A stretch of 15,879 bases of DNA, taken from the NCBI GenBank assembly GCA_023435945.1, contig JAEZLB010000384.1, positions 1-15,879 on the forward strand, read 5' to 3'. Position 1 is the first letter of the stretch. Each line of letters opens with the position of its first letter. The position numbers and the translations under genes are program-made. This DNA comes from Pseudomonadota bacterium. GTDB lineage: Bacteria > Pseudomonadota > Gammaproteobacteria > Burkholderiales > Burkholderiaceae_D. The notes below the pieces were generated by a model, which saw only the letters and a list, made by a program, of their open reading frames with translations, was not told where the DNA came from and ran no database searches. This document shows positions 15,019 through 15,879 of this stretch, in pieces.

Positions 15019-15354
15019 TTATGCAAACGCCGGGGTGCAGTGGCGTTTGCGTTCATCGTAAGCTTCGGCCAAAGCATATTTCAATTGCATGATTTCCCTG
15101 CATACGCGAGGCGGAAAGCCCCGGCGAATACCGGGGCGATCGTTGAAGAGCAACTCGTCAATATAGTGTTCGCATTGTGCGGGTTTGCTCCATAGGCTGG
15201 CGAGGCGATTGGCGATGCGCGGATAGTGTTCCGTCAACGCCTGCAATTCGAGACAGGATGGCAGTTGGGCTATCCAGGTCCGTGTTGCCGGTTGCAGTCT
15301 TTGTTCTTGTATGGTGCCCGGATTGCGCAAGGCGTTGGGTGCAGCGTACGTCAT
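15019..15354 (-). CDS. Conserved-looking protein of unknown function between pth and ychF
   Basis: A 111-residue soluble protein with no signal peptide or membrane segment. I cannot give it a function. The C-terminal two thirds (about residues 43-100) has a pattern I have seen in short uncharacterised proteobacterial proteins: HYPRIANRLASLW, then YIDELLFNDRPGIRRGFP, then a helix EIMQLKYAL. The N-terminus is less ordered. Composition is mixed with many Arg residues and three Cys. The ATG at 15354 is preceded by GGGGGAG at close spacing, and a fair sigma-70 promoter lies about 40-65 bases upstream, so it seems expressed. It is followed by a 10-bp hairpin. Its position between peptidyl-tRNA hydrolase and a ribosome-binding ATPase hints at nothing more specific than chance or a housekeeping role. 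Confidence 0.78.
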   Translation of the reverse strand: MTYAAPNALRNPGTIQEQRLQPATRTWIAQLPSCLELQALTEHYPRIANRLASLWSKPAQCEHYIDELLFNDRPGIRRGFPPRVCREIMQLKYALAEAYDERKRHCTPAFA

Positions 15355-15391
15355 TTTCTCCCCCTCAAGGATCTGTTTTGATTCTTTGCTG

Positions 15392-15419
15392 ATTGTAGAG
15401 AGATAAATATCCGCTTCAA
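15392..15419 (-). promoter_or_regulatory. Sigma-70-type promoter of the small hypothetical gene
   Basis: On the minus strand TTGAAG (15419-15414) and TACAAT (15397-15392) are separated by 16 bases. The hexamers match consensus at four and five of six positions. The transcript would start near 15385 with a leader of about 30 bases before the ATG at 15354. Confidence 0.6.
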
Positions 15420-15552
15420 CGGCTGCAAAGCCTCAGATGCATAAACTTTGCGTTAGATAAGTAACCTGCTTACAAGCGCTTACATTGATGGCGGGGGAGC
15501 GAGCATAAATCGCCGTATTCCCGCAAGAAGCTAGATAACAATCAACATGCGA

Positions 15553-15879
15553 TCAGCGCGATGAGTGTAATTGCATCATCGCCGCTTCGAATTTGCCATC
15601 GCAGAGCAAGGGAATGACGGACAGGCTTTTTTCTATGGATTCGTCGATCAGGGATTGTTCTTCCTGGCGGGGGCGGTGCAGGACGTAGTCCACTACAGCT
15701 TGTTGCAAGCCCATGGTGCGTGGATGGCCTATACCGATACGGAGGCGCCAGTAATCCTGCGTGCCCAGCGCGGCGGTGATGTCCTTGAGGCCGTTGTGGC
15801 CGCCGGAGGAGCCGCCTTTTTTGATCTTTGCGCTGCCCGGTGGCAGGTCTAATTCATCGTGGACGACCAATACTTCTTC
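15553..15879 (-). CDS. pth: Peptidyl-tRNA hydrolase, 5' end beyond the window
   Basis: Releases tRNA from peptidyl-tRNAs that drop off the ribosome. Only the C-terminal 108 residues are inside the window. The frame is open to the last base (GAA GAA GTA TTG), so the TTG at 15870 is an internal leucine and not a start. Recognisable family features are [11 protein letters not shown] with the catalytic-site Asp, then the [15 protein letters not shown] segment with the conserved GGHNGL, and LRIGIGHP. The end (residues after YVLHRP) is the usual variable helical tail. It is followed by a 198-bp gap before the small hypothetical gene and then ychF. No hairpin with a T-run follows the stop. Confidence 0.96.
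   Translation of the reverse strand, partial: EEVLVVHDELDLPPGSAKIKKGGSSGGHNGLKDITAALGTQDYWRLRIGIGHPRTMGLQQAVVDYVLHRPRQEEQSLIDESIEKSLSVIPLLCDGKFEAAMMQLHSSR

Noticed and set aside
15468..15483. Direct repeat GCTTAC twice at ten-base spacing between pth and the small gene
   Set aside because: Six-base repeats in a 200-bp gap arise easily by chance, and no promoter sits at a fitting distance.

Overview
The window looks like ordinary chromosome from a betaproteobacterium, probably Burkholderiales and perhaps close to Oxalobacteraceae such as Herminiimonas. This is an inference from mid-50s GC by eye, the order ftsY-ftsE-ftsX-rpoH beside divergent M16 peptidases and rsmD, a coaD-ferredoxin pair, and a CIRCE operator in front of rpoH. 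I see no insertion sequence, phage gene, tRNA, rRNA, CRISPR array or origin, and no clear sign of recent transfer.

Left block (1-3674, minus strand): ftsY, ftsE, ftsX, then rpoH, whose 3' end lies beyond position 1. ftsY-ftsE-ftsX are packed as an operon for membrane protein targeting and cell division. rpoH is separated by about 300 bp holding a perfect CIRCE element, so heat-shock sigma factor synthesis is probably under HrcA control.

Divergent block (3776-8175, plus strand): a catalytic M16 zinc peptidase, a partner M16-like protein without the zinc motif, rsmD (16S rRNA methyltransferase), coaD (coenzyme A synthesis) and an Alvin-type 2[4Fe-4S] ferredoxin. A MOSC-domain protein converges on the ferredoxin from the minus strand (8219-9070).

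Accessory block (9312-12205, minus strand): a MarR-family regulator followed by two different MFS efflux-type transporters, with overlapping or nearly touching genes. An 8-bp-arm palindrome lies exactly over the marR start codon and looks like the autoregulatory operator. This is probably a small inducible efflux operon.

Oxygen-linked gene (12512-13267, minus strand): a metallo-beta-lactamase-fold protein resembling the di-iron domain of flavodiiron proteins, without flavodoxin. It has a perfect FNR/ANR box upstream, placed exactly as in a class II FNR-activated promoter, and its own intrinsic terminator. Its true start codon is uncertain.

Right block (13683-15879, minus strand): pth (5' end beyond the window), a small conserved-looking protein of unknown function, and ychF, closed by a strong intrinsic terminator. 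The pth-ychF neighbourhood is a common translation-linked arrangement.

I do not see a new multi-gene system. The most informative signals are regulatory: CIRCE at rpoH, the FNR promoter before the di-iron-like gene, and the palindrome over the marR start.
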